Origin: Hymenobacter crusticola | Lineage (GTDB): Bacteria > Bacteroidota > Bacteroidia > Cytophagales > Hymenobacteraceae | DNA: 64,000 nt | Direction: 5' to 3' | Assembly (NCBI RefSeq): GCF_002154225.1 | Contig: NZ_MTSE01000020.1 | Span: 30,662-94,661 of the forward strand | Shown here: piece after piece, positions 1 through 9,358 of the stretch | Position numbering within the stretch: position 1 is the first letter of the stretch | Layout of the letters: every line of letters starts with the position of its first letter | Translations under genes and position numbers: made by a program | Notes under the pieces: generated by a model | The model's database searches: none | The model's input: only the letters and a program-made list of their open reading frames with translations | Told to the model about the DNA's origin: nothing

Positions 1-3000
1 CCTGTATCTGCCAGGCGGGTTCGGTATTTACCACGTACTCTACGTATTCGATGTCGCCGGCTCGGTAGGTTTTTTCGGCCGTATCCAGGATTAGGCGGGC
101 TTGGGGCAAAGCACTTTGCTCGTAGTAGCGCAACGACGCCTGCGCCCGCCGCAGCTGCTGCAACAAGGCGCGCCGCTCGCTGGCCAGCTGGGTGTTGGCA
201 TAAGCAAGCTGTCCTTCTGCCACCTGCTGCCCAATGCGGGCCGCCGCTACCCGCGCCTTCTGAATGCCCCCTAGCAAGGGCACGGCCAGACCTAGCTGCG
301 CCACCTGGTACCCACCTACTCGATTGATGCTCTGCACGAAATAGCCGGCGCGCAAGTCAGGCAGACGGCGCAATTGCTCCACGCGTAACTGCTGCTGACT
401 CACGGTAGCCTGCTGGCGCAGGAGCCCGAGCGTCGGGTTGCTGTCCGGCGACAGGGCCGCCGTGTCGGCTGGCGCGAGGGCAGCCACCAGCGTGGCGGCC
501 GTATCGACGGCCACTGGCGCCCCGGCCCCGAGTAATTGGCCGAGCTGCTGGCGCTGTACCCTTAGGTCCGATACCAAAGTAAGCAACCGGTTTTCCACCT
601 CCCGCAGCCGCGCTTCCGCCGACACTTGCGCCAGCCGGTTTGTTTCGCCTACTTGATAGCGGATGCTCGCGGCGCGGGCCGCCCGGCGGTAAAGGCTGTC
701 TTGCCGCCGCAGCAAAGCAATCCGCCGGTAGCTCACCAGCACCTGGTAGTAGCTGCTGCGAATAGCCTGCGTTAGCTCTCGCCGCCGGATACGGGCCTGC
801 TGCTCCGCCGTTAGAGTTTGACCTTCCAGCAGGCGCCGCTGAGCGGCGTACAAACCGGGCAAGGCCGTTTGCTGAATAATGTTGAAGCTGCGGTCGTTCA
901 GCGGCCCCGAAATTTGACCGTACTGAAAATCGACGGTGGTACGGGGCAAGTCGGTGCCGGTGCGAACCAGGGCGCGGGCCTGCTCAGTTTGAAGCGCCGC
1001 CGTTTGCAACGACACGTTCTGCCCTAGCCCGGTTTGTAGAGCTTGCTGCAACGAGAGCCCGCTCGTCGGCTGCCCAGCCGTAGACGGCAGCGTGTTTTGC
1101 GCTTGTGCTACTTGTAATAAGCTGCACGCAGTGAGCAAAATAGCAATCATGGTGAAAGCCGGCGCAGAGCTAGGGGCACCAGTCTCAGCGGCGTTTTTGG
1201 CTTGTTGTGCCTTCCGTGCCGCATCCACTGGGTTGGGCTCGCCGTCTTTGGTGAACAGCGTGTAGAGCACCGGCAGCACCAGCAGCGTAAGCAGCGTGGC
1301 CGAAATCAGCCCACCAATCACGACAGTTGCCAGCGGCTTCTGCACCTCCGCCCCCGCCGACGTGGACAGCGCCATCGGCAGGAAGCCCAACGATGCTACC
1401 GCCGCCGTGAGCAGCACCGGCCGGAAGCGCTCGGCGGTGGCTCGGAGCACTCGGTCGTTTACCTTCTCTACGCCCTCGGCCGCCAGCTCATTCAAGCTAG
1501 CTACTAGCACAATACCATTCAGCACGGCCACCCCAAACAAGGCGATGAACCCCACCCCCGCCGATATACTGAACGGCATACCGCGCAGCCACAAGGCCAA
1601 GATGCCCCCAATCGTTGCCAACGGAATACCCGTAAAAATCAGCAGGGCTTGCTTTGCTGATTGAAAAGACAAATACAGCAAGAAGAAGATCAGCAGCAAC
1701 GACACCGGCACCACAATGGCAAGGCGCGACTTGGCTTGTTGTAAGTTCTCGAAAGCGCCACCGTACTGAAGCGTGTAGCCCGTGGGCAGCTTCAGGCCGG
1801 CACCTAGCTTCTGCTGAATTTCCAGCACCAGGCTTTGCACGTCGCGGTTGCGCACGTTCACGCCAATGTTGATGCGCCGCCGGGCATCGTCGCGAGACAC
1901 TTGCACGGGGGCGTTGCGGTAGTCTACGGCGGCTACTTCTTCGAGAGGTATTTTTTGGTTGTTGGGCGCATCCACGTACAAGTCGCGCAGGTCGGTGAGG
2001 CTGCGGCGGTGGGCCGAGTCGAGGCGCACCACGAGGTCGTAGCGTCGCTCGCCTTCGTACACGTCGCCGGCCACGTCGCCGGCGAAAGAAGCGCGCACCA
2101 GCGTGTTCAGGTCGGCCACGTTCAGGCCATACTGGGCTAGCTTTTGGCGATTATACGTCACCCGCATTTGCGGAAGCGAGGCAATCTGCTCCACCTTCAG
2201 GTCGCCCACGCCGGCCAGCGGCCGAATGAGCGCCGCAGCTTCATTGGCTTTTTCAAATAGCAGATCGAGGTCATCACCGTAAATCTTGATAGAAATGTCC
2301 GACTTCACCCCCGAAATCAGTTCGTTGAAGCGCATCTGAATGGGCTGCTGAAACTCCATCGTCACGCCAGGCACGTCGGCCAGCGCCCGTTGCATTTTGT
2401 TGGCTAGGTCCTCCCGTGAGTTGGCGCTGCTCCAATCGGCGCGGTCTTTCAGCACCACAATCTGGTCGCTGTCCTCAAACGACATCGGATCGGTGGGGAT
2501 TTCCGACGTGCCAATCTTGCCCACCACCTGCTGCACTTCCGGGAACTGCTTGAGCAGAATCTTCTGCACCTGCGTGGTAGTAGCAATGCTCTGGTCGAGT
2601 GAGCTGCCGGGTGGTAGGGTCACGTTCACGGCGAAGTCGCCCTCGTCGAGCTGGGGAATAAACTCGCCTCCCATGCCCGCGAATAGCAGTCCGCCAACTA
2701 CTAGCAAAGCTACGGCTACGCCTACCACCAGCCAGCGCACCTTCAGCGCCCGCTGGATGAGAGGGTGATAGCCGCGGTGCAGAAACTGCATAATACGGTC
2801 GGCGATGGTGCCTTCCTCTTTAATGTCTTTGCGCAAGCCCCAGGCCGTGACGGCCGGTACGTAGGTGAGACACAGCAACATTGCTCCGATAATGGCAAAG
2901 CTCACCGTGAGGGCCATGGGCCGAAACATCTTCCCCTCGATACCGGTGAGGGCTAGGATGGGAAAGTACACAATAAGAATAATGAACTGCCCAAACAACG

Positions 3001-4339
3001 CCGAGCGCATCAGGCGCGTGGCGGCGGCCTTGGTGATGTCGTCCATGGTTTCGTGGGCGGCCTGGGCCCGCGTGTGCACCAAGTGGAAAATGGTGGCTTC
3101 CACGATGATAACCGCCCCATCGACAATCAGCCCGAAGTCCAGGGCACCTAGGCTCATGAGGTTGGCCGACACGCCAAACAGGCGCATCATGCCCAGCGCA
3201 AACAGCATGCACAGCGGAATCATGGAGGCCACCACTAGCCCCGCCCGCCAGTTGCCTAGCAGCAGCAGTAGCACGCCCATTACGATCACGCCGCCCTCAA
3301 CTAGGTTGCGACTTACCGTATGAATAGCCTTATCAATCAGCTTCGTACGATCGAGAAAAGGGGTAACCACTAAGCCCGCCGGCAAGGTCTTCTGGATTTC
3401 GGCCACCCTAGCTTTCACGCCTTTAATGGTAGCTTCTGAGGAAGCACCTTTCAGCATCAGTACGATGCCGCCTACGGTTTCGCCTCCACCATTGCGCGTC
3501 ATGGCGCCGTAGCGCACGGCGTGGCCGTAGCGCACCTCGGCTACGTCGCGCACCAGCAGGGGGGCGTTTTGGCTGGCTTGCTTCACCACAATGTTGCCGA
3601 TGTCGGACAGCGACGTCACGCGGCCTTCCCCGCGGATAAAGTAGGCATTGTGGCCCCGCTCCAGATAAGCGCCGCCCGTGTTGGCGTTGTTTTGCTGCAC
3701 GGCGGCAAACAGCTCGGGCATTGTCACGTTTGAGGCTGCCAGCCGCTCGGGGCTCACGCTCACTTCGTACTGCCGCACGTAGCCGCCGAAGCTGCTCACA
3801 TCGACCACGCCCGGCACGCCGGCCAGCTCCCGCTTCACGACCCAGTCTTGCACGTCGCGCAGCTGGGCCAAGGAGTACTTGTGCTCGTAGCCTTTTTTGA
3901 TGCTGATGCTGTACTGAAAAATCTCGCCTAGCCCCGTGGTAATGGGCGCCATGCTAGGCGTACCGAGGTCGGGGCCGAGGCTAGCTTGCGCCGCTGTAAG
4001 CTTTTCGGCAACCAGCTGCCGCGTGCGGTAGGTGTCGATATCATCGTTGAAAACCACAGTAATCACCGACAAGCCGAAGCGCGAGATGGAGCGAATCTCC
4101 GTCACGCCGGGCACGGTACGCAACTGCAACTCCAGCGGAACCGTGAGCAGTTGCTCGACCTCCTGAGCGGCCAGCGAAGAGGACTGGGTGATGACCTGAA
4201 CCTGGTTGTTGGTGATGTCTGGAATGGCATCCAGCGGCAGGTTCATGGCCGAATAGCTGCCCCACACCGCAAGCGCCAAGACCAGCAGGGCCACGAGCAG
4301 CTTGTTGTGAATACTGGCCGCAATAATTCGTGAAAGCAT
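1..4339 (-). CDS. czcA: Heavy-metal efflux RND pump fused to TolC-like outer-membrane domain (C-terminus beyond left edge)
   Basis: One open frame runs from an ATG at 4339 to the left edge, about 1446 codons without a stop. Residues 1 to about 1045 are a full heavy-metal RND permease (N-terminus MLSRIIAASIHNKLL). The proton-relay motif DFGLIVDGAVIIVE places D401, D407 and E414, matching the acidic residues of CzcA-type divalent-metal pumps better than the AIGAMVDAA type of E. coli CusA. From residue 1064 (MIAILLTACSLLQVAQAQ, like a relic signal peptide) the chain continues in frame into a TolC/CzcC-like helical domain. Such pumps export Zn, Co, Cd or Cu across both membranes by proton antiport; the exact metal is not decided by the sequence. 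No periplasmic adaptor gene is visible, so it may lie further left. The fusion is known in Bacteroidota, and the frame match between both halves shows it is not a missed stop. Confidence 0.93.
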   Translation of the reverse strand, partial: MLSRIIAASIHNKLLVALLVLALAVWGSYSAMNLPLDAIPDITNNQVQVITQSSSLAAQEVEQLLTVPLELQLRTVPGVTEIRSISRFGLSVITVVFNDDIDTYRTRQLVAEKLTAAQASLGPDLGTPSMAPITTGLGEIFQYSISIKKGYEHKYSLAQLRDVQDWVVKRELAGVPGVVDVSSFGGYVRQYEVSVSPERLAASNVTMPELFAAVQQNNANTGGAYLERGHNAYFIRGEGRVTSLSDIGNIVVKQASQNAPLLVRDVAEVRYGHAVRYGAMTRNGGGETVGGIVLMLKGASSEATIKGVKARVAEIQKTLPAGLVVTPFLDRTKLIDKAIHTVSRNLVEGGVIVMGVLLLLLGNWRAGLVVASMIPLCMLFALGMMRLFGVSANLMSLGALDFGLIVDGAVIIVEATIFHLVHTRAQAAHETMDDITKAAATRLMRSALFGQFIILIVYFPILALTGIEGKMFRPMALTVSFAIIGAMLLCLTYVPAVTAWGLRKDIKEEGTIADRIMQFLHRGYHPLIQRALKVRWLVVGVAVALLVVGGLLFAGMGGEFIPQLDEGDFAVNVTLPPGSSLDQSIATTTQVQKILLKQFPEVQQVVGKIGTSEIPTDPMSFEDSDQIVVLKDRADWSSANSREDLANKMQRALADVPGVTMEFQQPIQMRFNELISGVKSDISIKIYGDDLDLLFEKANEAAALIRPLAGVGDLKVEQIASLPQMRVTYNRQKLAQYGLNVADLNTLVRASFAGDVAGDVYEGERRYDLVVRLDSAHRRSLTDLRDLYVDAPNNQKIPLEEVAAVDYRNAPVQVSRDDARRRINIGVNVRNRDVQSLVLEIQQKLGAGLKLPTGYTLQYGGAFENLQQAKSRLAIVVPVSLLLIFFLLYLSFQSAKQALLIFTGIPLATIGGILALWLRGMPFSISAGVGFIALFGVAVLNGIVLVASLNELAAEGVEKVNDRVLRATAERFRPVLLTAAVASLGFLPMALSTSAGAEVQKPLATVVIGGLISATLLTLLVLPVLYTLFTKDGEPNPVDAARKAQQAKNAAETGAPSSAPAFTMIAILLTACSLLQVAQAQNTLPSTAGQPTSGLSLQQALQTGLGQNVSLQTAALQTEQARALVRTGTDLPRTTVDFQYGQISGPLNDRSFNIIQQTALPGLYAAQRRLLEGQTLTAEQQARIRRRELTQAIRSSYYQVLVSYRRIALLRRQDSLYRRAARAASIRYQVGETNRLAQVSAEARLREVENRLLTLVSDLRVQRQQLGQLLGAGAPVAVDTAATLVAALAPADTAALSPDSNPTLGLLRQQATVSQQQLRVEQLRRLPDLRAGYFVQSINRVGGYQVAQLGLAVPLLGGIQKARVAAARIGQQVAEGQLAYANTQLASERRALLQQLRRAQASLRYYEQSALPQARLILDTAEKTYRAGDIEYVEYVVNTEPAWQIQ

Positions 4340-4439
4340 AGCGGAAATTGAAGCGAAAAAGCAGGCCGCAACCCACCAAGCGCATCTTGGTTGTGCTGAA
4401 ATTCAGCAAGATGCACCTAGCATGCTGCAGAACAAGCCG

Positions 4440-4470
4440 GCAAGTTAGGCCTCATCGTTTGCCACTGCAA
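4440..4470 (-). promoter_or_regulatory. Candidate promoter of the metal pump
   Basis: Read on the minus strand, TTG (4470-4468) is followed after 20 bases by TAACTTGC (4447-4440). This resembles the Bacteroidota sigma-ABfr promoter (-33 TTTG, -7 TANNTTTG). The predicted start near 4433 leaves a leader of about 94 nt before the ATG at 4339. The same TTG-N20-TAACTTGC arrangement precedes the yebC-like gene at 10272. Matched by eye only. Confidence 0.45.
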
Positions 4471-4513
4471 TCGAATGACTCCGCTTTAAGCAAGACTTAA
4501 GATTAGCTCTTGA

Positions 4514-4554
4514 TGCCTGCCGGTCCGGCACCTGGGTCGTCGGACTGGCAGGCA
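4514..4554 (-). terminator. Hairpin terminator after the Gfo/Idh oxidoreductase
   Basis: Arms 4514-4527 and 4541-4554 pair over 14 bp with one mismatch around a 13-base loop. The hairpin begins three bases after the oxidoreductase stop codon. No clear U-tract follows on the minus strand, so it may be a processing or weak terminator hairpin. Confidence 0.55.
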
Positions 4555-4556
4555 AC

Positions 4557-5951
4557 CTAGGCTTTCTTTTCCTCCGCCGGCTCGGGGCCGCGGAAGGCGT
4601 CGCGCTGGTTTATAGTGGGAAGCTTCACCGGCCGGCCCTCACGCGCCGATTGGTAGATGGCTTCCATAATGCGCTGATCTTGCAGGCCTTCCTCACCGGG
4701 CGTGTATGGATCTTTATTGTTCAGAATGCACTCCGAAAAGTGGTCTATTTCGGTAGCAAACTGATTTTTCGACCCTAGGGTAATTTGCTCGGTGCGCTCC
4801 GTCATGCCGTCGGCGCGTGAGGTTTTGAGCTGCTGGCCTTCGTAGGCAAAGGCCTGATCGAGGTGAATCCAGCCGCGCTCGGCCATCACCCGGTACAGGC
4901 GCGAGTCGTGGGCGTTGTAGTCGGTGGCGCAGTTCACCACGATGCCATCGGGGAAGCGCATCTGCCAGGAGCACAGCTCCTCTACCTCCGAAAACAACGG
5001 GTTGCCGGGCGTGCTGTAGGTGTAGCCAGATACCTCGATCGGCTCGGTGCCAAGCACGAAGCGGCACGTGTTCAGGCAGTACAAGCCAATATCGGGCAGC
5101 GCCCCACCGCCAGCTAGGTCTTTTTTGTGGCGCCAGTGCCGAGGGTTGGCCGAGCTTTGAGTGTTAAAGGCTTCAATCAGCTTGGGCTTCCCAAACTGGT
5201 TTGCCTGCATCATCTTGCGCACCATGCGGTTGTGAGGCTGGTACTGAATGCGGTAGGCAATCATGAGCTTGCGGCCAGCTTTTTTGCAGGCCTCGATCAT
5301 GGCCTCGCACTCGGCCACGGAGTTAGCCATGGGCTTCTCGCAGAGGATGTGCTTGCCGGCCTGCGCCCCCCGAATGGTGTACTCGGCGTGCATGGAGTTG
5401 GGCAGCACAATGTAGATCACCTGCACGTCGGGGTTGTCCTTGAGCTTGTCGTAGTTTTCGTAGCTGTAGCAGCTTTCGGGCTTGATGCCGTATTGCTTGG
5501 CTACTTTTTGCAGCTTTTCGGGGGAGCCACTCACCAGGGCCACCGGCTTCGATTTCTTACACTCGCCAAAGGCAGGCAGCAGCTCCTCCAGCGTAAGGTG
5601 ACCTAGGCCCACCAGCGCGTAGCCCACCCGCTCATCGGGGGGCAGCGGCGTGGGTGGGGGCGGCGACTGGCGGTCGGCATCCGATTTCCAGGCTTCTAAT
5701 TCTATCGGCTGATCAACGGCGCTGGGCACTTTGGCAGGCGGCGACACCGGCTCCGAGGAAGGCACCTTCTGACCGTTGGGCCCGGCGTAGGTGGTAGCTT
5801 CGCCCGAGCCGCTGGGGCTGCAAGAAGTCATTAGTCCGCCCACTACCCCCGCGGCTAGCCCCCGACCAGCATATTGTAAAAACTCTTTGCGCGATACTTC
5901 CGTGGAAGCCTGAGCCAGCAAACTCTGCATGGCACTTGTCAGTTGATTCAT
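4557..5951 (-). CDS. Gfo/Idh/MocA family oxidoreductase with lipoprotein-like N-terminus
   Basis: 464 residues. The N-terminus has a Tat-like motif (SRKEFL) and a hydrophobic run ending in LMTSC, which could be a lipobox, so it is probably exported and perhaps lipid-anchored. A proline-rich linker (about residues 50-105) leads to a Rossmann NAD(P)-binding domain (YALVGLGHL) and the family signature AGKHILCEKP, which carries the conserved Glu-Lys-Pro. The C-terminal half is the alpha/beta domain typical of glucose-fructose oxidoreductase relatives. The family oxidises or reduces sugar or inositol hydroxyls; the substrate cannot be read here. Exported members are common in Bacteroidota. Only one Arg is present in the twin-arginine position (SRK), so Tat export is likely but not certain. 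The ATG at 5951 is used; an internal Met eight codons in is an alternative. Confidence 0.88.
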   Translation of the reverse strand: MNQLTSAMQSLLAQASTEVSRKEFLQYAGRGLAAGVVGGLMTSCSPSGSGEATTYAGPNGQKVPSSEPVSPPAKVPSAVDQPIELEAWKSDADRQSPPPPTPLPPDERVGYALVGLGHLTLEELLPAFGECKKSKPVALVSGSPEKLQKVAKQYGIKPESCYSYENYDKLKDNPDVQVIYIVLPNSMHAEYTIRGAQAGKHILCEKPMANSVAECEAMIEACKKAGRKLMIAYRIQYQPHNRMVRKMMQANQFGKPKLIEAFNTQSSANPRHWRHKKDLAGGGALPDIGLYCLNTCRFVLGTEPIEVSGYTYSTPGNPLFSEVEELCSWQMRFPDGIVVNCATDYNAHDSRLYRVMAERGWIHLDQAFAYEGQQLKTSRADGMTERTEQITLGSKNQFATEIDHFSECILNNKDPYTPGEEGLQDQRIMEAIYQSAREGRPVKLPTINQRDAFRGPEPAEEKKA

Positions 5952-6144
5952 CGTGTAACCGAATAGAGAATGGATGATTGCCGGGAGCCGCCGACGCTAC
6001 GTGCCCTAGCCCTTATGGAAAAGGCCCACCAACGCAACTATGCAGGCGGGCCTTTTGAGGGAGAGAGGAAAGTTGATTTTACGAACGTGTTGCCCAGTTG
6101 GTTATGCCCTGGAGCGGGCACTCGGCGCCCTAGCTTTGGCCTGC

Positions 6145-6152
6145 TACTTTTG
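6145..6152 (+). promoter_or_regulatory. Possible -7 box of the deoxyribonucleotidase gene
   Basis: TACTTTTG matches the Bacteroidota -7 consensus TANNTTTG and lies about 86 bases before the ATG at 6238. No good -33 TTTG is present at the usual distance, so this is a weak call. Confidence 0.3.
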
Positions 6153-6237
6153 CTTGCCTTCCCCTAGCTTCGTGCGCCACGCCCGGCCATTCACCCCTTT
6201 TGCTCCTAATAAACTAAGTTCATCCGTACCCTACTTC

Positions 6238-6771
6238 ATGTCGAAAGAACGCATTGCTATTGACATGGACGAAGTCATTGCCGACGCCGTCCACCGCTTT
6301 ACCGAATGGTACCACCGAGATTTCAACGTGCTGCTCACGCCCGAGCACTTGCACGGCAAACACCTGCTGCAGGCCGTAGCGCCCGAAAATCAGCAGCACC
6401 TGCGGAAGTACTTGCACACCGTAGGCTTCTTCCAGGACCTGCCCGTGATGGCCGATAGCCAGGACGTGCTGCGCCGCCTCGCCGAGCGCTACGAGCTGTT
6501 TATTGCCACCGCCGCGATGGGTTTTCCGCTGTCGTTCAGCGAAAAATTCGACTGGCTCCGGCAGCATTTCGACTTTATTCCGACAAGCCACGTGGTCTTC
6601 TGCGGCGAGAAAAGCATCATCAATGCCGACTACCTCATCGACGATAATGCTTACAATTTCAAAGACTTCCGCGGTGAAGGCATCTTGTTCACCTCCCACC
6701 ACAACGTGCACGAAACCCGCTACCGCCGCGTGAACAGCTGGCAGGAAGTAGCAGCGCTGTTTGGGGTGTAA
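6238..6771 (+). CDS. 5'(3')-deoxyribonucleotidase (NT5C family, HAD fold)
   Basis: 177 residues. The N-terminus has HAD motif I, IDMDEVIAD: Asp9 is the predicted phospho-acceptor and Asp11 the general acid. A phase with IATAAM follows (motif II region), then CGEKSII (motif III lysine) and YLIDDNAYNF (motif IV acidic pair). Length and motif order fit the NT5C/YorS group of cytosolic phosphatases that dephosphorylate deoxyribonucleoside monophosphates and balance dNTP pools. An open frame extends upstream to 6040, but homology begins at MSKERIAIDMDE, so the ATG at 6238 is chosen. The gene stands alone. Its nearest neighbour on the left is divergent, and the porin on the right is co-directional after 154 bases. 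Confidence 0.87.
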   Translation: MSKERIAIDMDEVIADAVHRFTEWYHRDFNVLLTPEHLHGKHLLQAVAPENQQHLRKYLHTVGFFQDLPVMADSQDVLRRLAERYELFIATAAMGFPLSFSEKFDWLRQHFDFIPTSHVVFCGEKSIINADYLIDDNAYNFKDFRGEGILFTSHHNVHETRYRRVNSWQEVAALFGV

Positions 6772-6925
6772 CCACGGCCCTACTCGTCACTTTTCCGTAG
6801 GCTAGGTTTCGCGTCGCACTGTTCCTCTTCTTTCAGGGCGTATTGGGAAGGCCAAGCTTTCCAGTACGCTTTTGTTTTGTGCGGGGCAGCGGCGACCTAG
6901 CTTTTCTTTCTTTTTCCCCTCTTTA

Positions 6926-8344
6926 ATGAAACAAACCTTACGGCGTCTATCCGGGGTTAGTGCCCTGGCAGCGTTGCCTTTGCTTGCTACCGCGCAAAAT
7001 CCGACCAACTCCCCTACCGCTCCTCCACCCGATACGCAAAGCGCCCAAGCCACCCAAACAACTCCGCCGCGCCCTACCGCCGCGCCGCTCAAAGATGGCA
7101 AGCTCGCCCTCAACGAAGATGCCAGCCACTACGTGAAGCTCACGCTGGCCAACCAAGTGTGGCTGCGCTACAACCAAAGCAACCCCGGCACTCAGGTGAA
7201 CGGCTACACCCGCCCCCACACCTACGACGTGGGCATTCGGCGCTTCCGGATTCAGTTCTATGGCCAGCTCACCGACCGGGTGTTTATCTACTCGCAGATC
7301 GGCATCAACAACTTTAGCTACCTCTCCGATAGGAAGGTGGGCTTCTTTCTGCATGATGCCGTGAGCGAATACGCCGTGGTGAAAAACCACTTTTCGCTGG
7401 GCGCGGGCCTAGGTGCCTGGAACGGCCTATCGCGCGCCACGGCCTCGTCGGTGGGCACCATTATGGGCATTGACCTGCCCTTGGTTGCGGAAACGACCAA
7501 CGACGTAAACGACCAGTTTGGGCGCAAGCTGAGCCTTTACGCCAAGGGCAAGCTAGGTCGGTTCGATTACCGCGTAGCCCTCAGCAAACCGCTGATTATT
7601 GCGCGGGGCACGGCCATTGCGCCCTACGCCACGTTCGCCAGCAAGCCCCCCAAGCCACAGTTTCAGGGGTATTTCCAATGGCAGTTCAAAGACCTGGAAA
7701 GCAACCTCACGCCGTATAGCGCCGGCACATACCTAGGCAAAAAGCGCGTGTTCAACCTAGGTGCGGGCTTTATTGTGCAGCCCCAGGCTACCTGGACCCG
7801 CGACGCGGGCCAACCCGACACCACCAGCCACGCCATGAAGCAGTTTGCCGTCGATGTGTTCTATGATGCGCCGGTAAGTACCGCTGCCGATGCGCCGAGC
7901 GTGAGCTTCTACGCCGCCGCCATGCACCTCGACTACGGCCCCAACTACCTGCGCTACACCGCGCCGATGGATCCGGCCAACGGACTTGCTACGGGCACTA
8001 CCAACCAGATAGCGGGCGCCGGCATCACCTACGGCAACGCTGTGCCGCTCTACGGCACGGGCAACGTGCTCTACGCGCAAGCAGGCTACAAGCTGAAAGA
8101 CAACATAGTGGGCACCACTACCTTTATGCCTTACGTGAGCTATCAATACGCTCGCTATAAGCGCCTCGCCGACGACCTAAACTACTACGATGCGGGCATC
8201 AACTGGCTGCTGGCAGGTCATACATCCAAGTTCACTCTGAGCTACCAGAACCGCCCCGTCTACCTCGTGCAAGCCAACGGCGACAACCGCGTCGATTCGC
8301 GTCGTAGCGCAGTGGTTATGCAGTACCAAGTGTATTTCAACTAG
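6926..8344 (+). CDS. Porin family outer-membrane protein
   Basis: 472 residues from the ATG at 6926. The frame is open back to 6872, but the signal peptide starts with MKQTLRRLSGVSALAALPLL and ends near ATAQ. After a Pro/Thr-rich linker (about residues 25-55) comes a chain of alternating amphipathic strands rich in aromatic residues (for example VWLRYNQ, RRFRIQFYGQL, LSLYAKGKLGRFDYRVAL), the usual look of an outer-membrane beta-barrel. It ends in VVMQYQVYFN. It resembles the phosphate-selective (OprO/OprP-like) porins of Bacteroidota, but the substrate is not evident. It is followed by a very strong hairpin terminator and is probably monocistronic. Confidence 0.78.
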   Translation: MKQTLRRLSGVSALAALPLLATAQNPTNSPTAPPPDTQSAQATQTTPPRPTAAPLKDGKLALNEDASHYVKLTLANQVWLRYNQSNPGTQVNGYTRPHTYDVGIRRFRIQFYGQLTDRVFIYSQIGINNFSYLSDRKVGFFLHDAVSEYAVVKNHFSLGAGLGAWNGLSRATASSVGTIMGIDLPLVAETTNDVNDQFGRKLSLYAKGKLGRFDYRVALSKPLIIARGTAIAPYATFASKPPKPQFQGYFQWQFKDLESNLTPYSAGTYLGKKRVFNLGAGFIVQPQATWTRDAGQPDTTSHAMKQFAVDVFYDAPVSTAADAPSVSFYAAAMHLDYGPNYLRYTAPMDPANGLATGTTNQIAGAGITYGNAVPLYGTGNVLYAQAGYKLKDNIVGTTTFMPYVSYQYARYKRLADDLNYYDAGINWLLAGHTSKFTLSYQNRPVYLVQANGDNRVDSRRSAVVMQYQVYFN

Positions 8345-8359
8345 GCGCTACCTAGGAAC

Positions 8360-8418
8360 AGCCTTCGTGGGGCGCCGGTCTGACACTCAAAGTGTCGAAC
8401 CGGCGCCCCACGAAGGCT
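8360..8418. terminator. Strong terminator between convergent genes
   Basis: A perfect 20-bp stem (8360-8379 with 8399-8418) encloses a smaller 6-bp hairpin (8382-8387 with 8391-8396), followed by a T-run on the plus strand. It ends the porin transcript and may also act on the convergent NUDIX gene. Confidence 0.85.
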
Positions 8419-8435
8419 TTTTACCCTATCTAATC

Positions 8436-9074
8436 TTAGTCGCACAACGTCGGAAGGTCCGGCTGGCGGGCGAAGGCAAACATGGTGGCCAATTGGTCTG
8501 GGGTTGTGCGGTCGAGCGACAGCGCTAGGGTAGAAATCTCGCTTTCGCGTACCCAACGCACACCGCTGGTTTCGGAAGTACTCATGAGCAAGCTGCCTCC
8601 CACTTCGCGGCACAGCACAAAGCACTTGTACACGTACCAAGGCTGGGGTGGGTGGGCGGCATGCTTTTTCTTATCAAAAAGCGCGAGCAGGCGCACGGCT
8701 TCCGTTTGCAGACCCGTTTCTTCCGCGGCTTCTTTTACCGCCGTCTCGAAGGGCGTGTAGCCCACGTCGGCCCAACCGCCAGGCAGCGTCCACCGGTCCC
8801 CGTCTATCTTTTCCTGCACCATCAAAATTTCGTCGGTACCGCGAAATAGCACGGCGCGCACGTCCACTTTTGGCGTTTGGTAGCCGGTTTCGTTGGCGAA
8901 GAGGTTCTTGATTTTTTCTACGGGCTCGTCGGATAGCTTCCCTATTATTTCCACGCTCATATCGCGCAGTTCCTGGTAGCGCTCTAGGTCATAAACGTTT
9001 TGGCCGTACGTCAGGCCGGCTTGCGCCAAGGCTTGCAAACGCTGGGCAATGATAAGCCAGTCAGTGTTTTTCAT
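8436..9074 (-). CDS. NUDIX hydrolase with N-terminal NUDIX_N-type domain
   Basis: 212 residues from the ATG at 9074 (MKNTDWLIIAQRLQ). The N-terminal 60 residues are helical and match the domain found before ADP-ribose or nucleoside-diphosphate-X hydrolases. The Nudix box lies in LPGGWADVGYTPFE followed by VKEAAEETGL. It keeps the catalytic EE pair but has Tyr in place of the usual Glu of GX5E, and Lys in place of Arg, a variation seen in this subgroup. It probably hydrolyses ADP-ribose or a similar nucleoside diphosphate compound in the cytosol. An upstream extension to 9128 exists, but homology starts at 9074. Convergent with the porin. Confidence 0.87.
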   Translation of the reverse strand: MKNTDWLIIAQRLQALAQAGLTYGQNVYDLERYQELRDMSVEIIGKLSDEPVEKIKNLFANETGYQTPKVDVRAVLFRGTDEILMVQEKIDGDRWTLPGGWADVGYTPFETAVKEAAEETGLQTEAVRLLALFDKKKHAAHPPQPWYVYKCFVLCREVGGSLLMSTSETSGVRWVRESEISTLALSLDRTTPDQLATMFAFARQPDLPTLCD

Positions 9075-9358
9075 GCGGACAAGATAGGTAATCGAGGTGC
9101 ACTGCCGCTCCCCGAACCTAGCCGACAATCCTATTTCGCTCCGCTATGCTAGCTAGCCATTTATGTAAGGCCATGGCTATCTATTTTGATCTTTTCTAAC
9201 ACAAGGGCATACTGCTTAAGCAGACAATTTACTATCAATTATACAATAATTAACGAAACACTATTTTTAACTTTAAAGCAAAATTTTGCATGTTTTAAGC
9301 ATTATAGCAACGTATTAGATTCGCTGTCATACTTTTAATAATCCAAACTATATGACCC

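Noticed and set aside
5970..6167. 65-codon frame upstream of the deoxyribonucleotidase
   Set aside because: Composition and content look non-coding, no family resemblance, and it overlaps the promoter region of the real gene.
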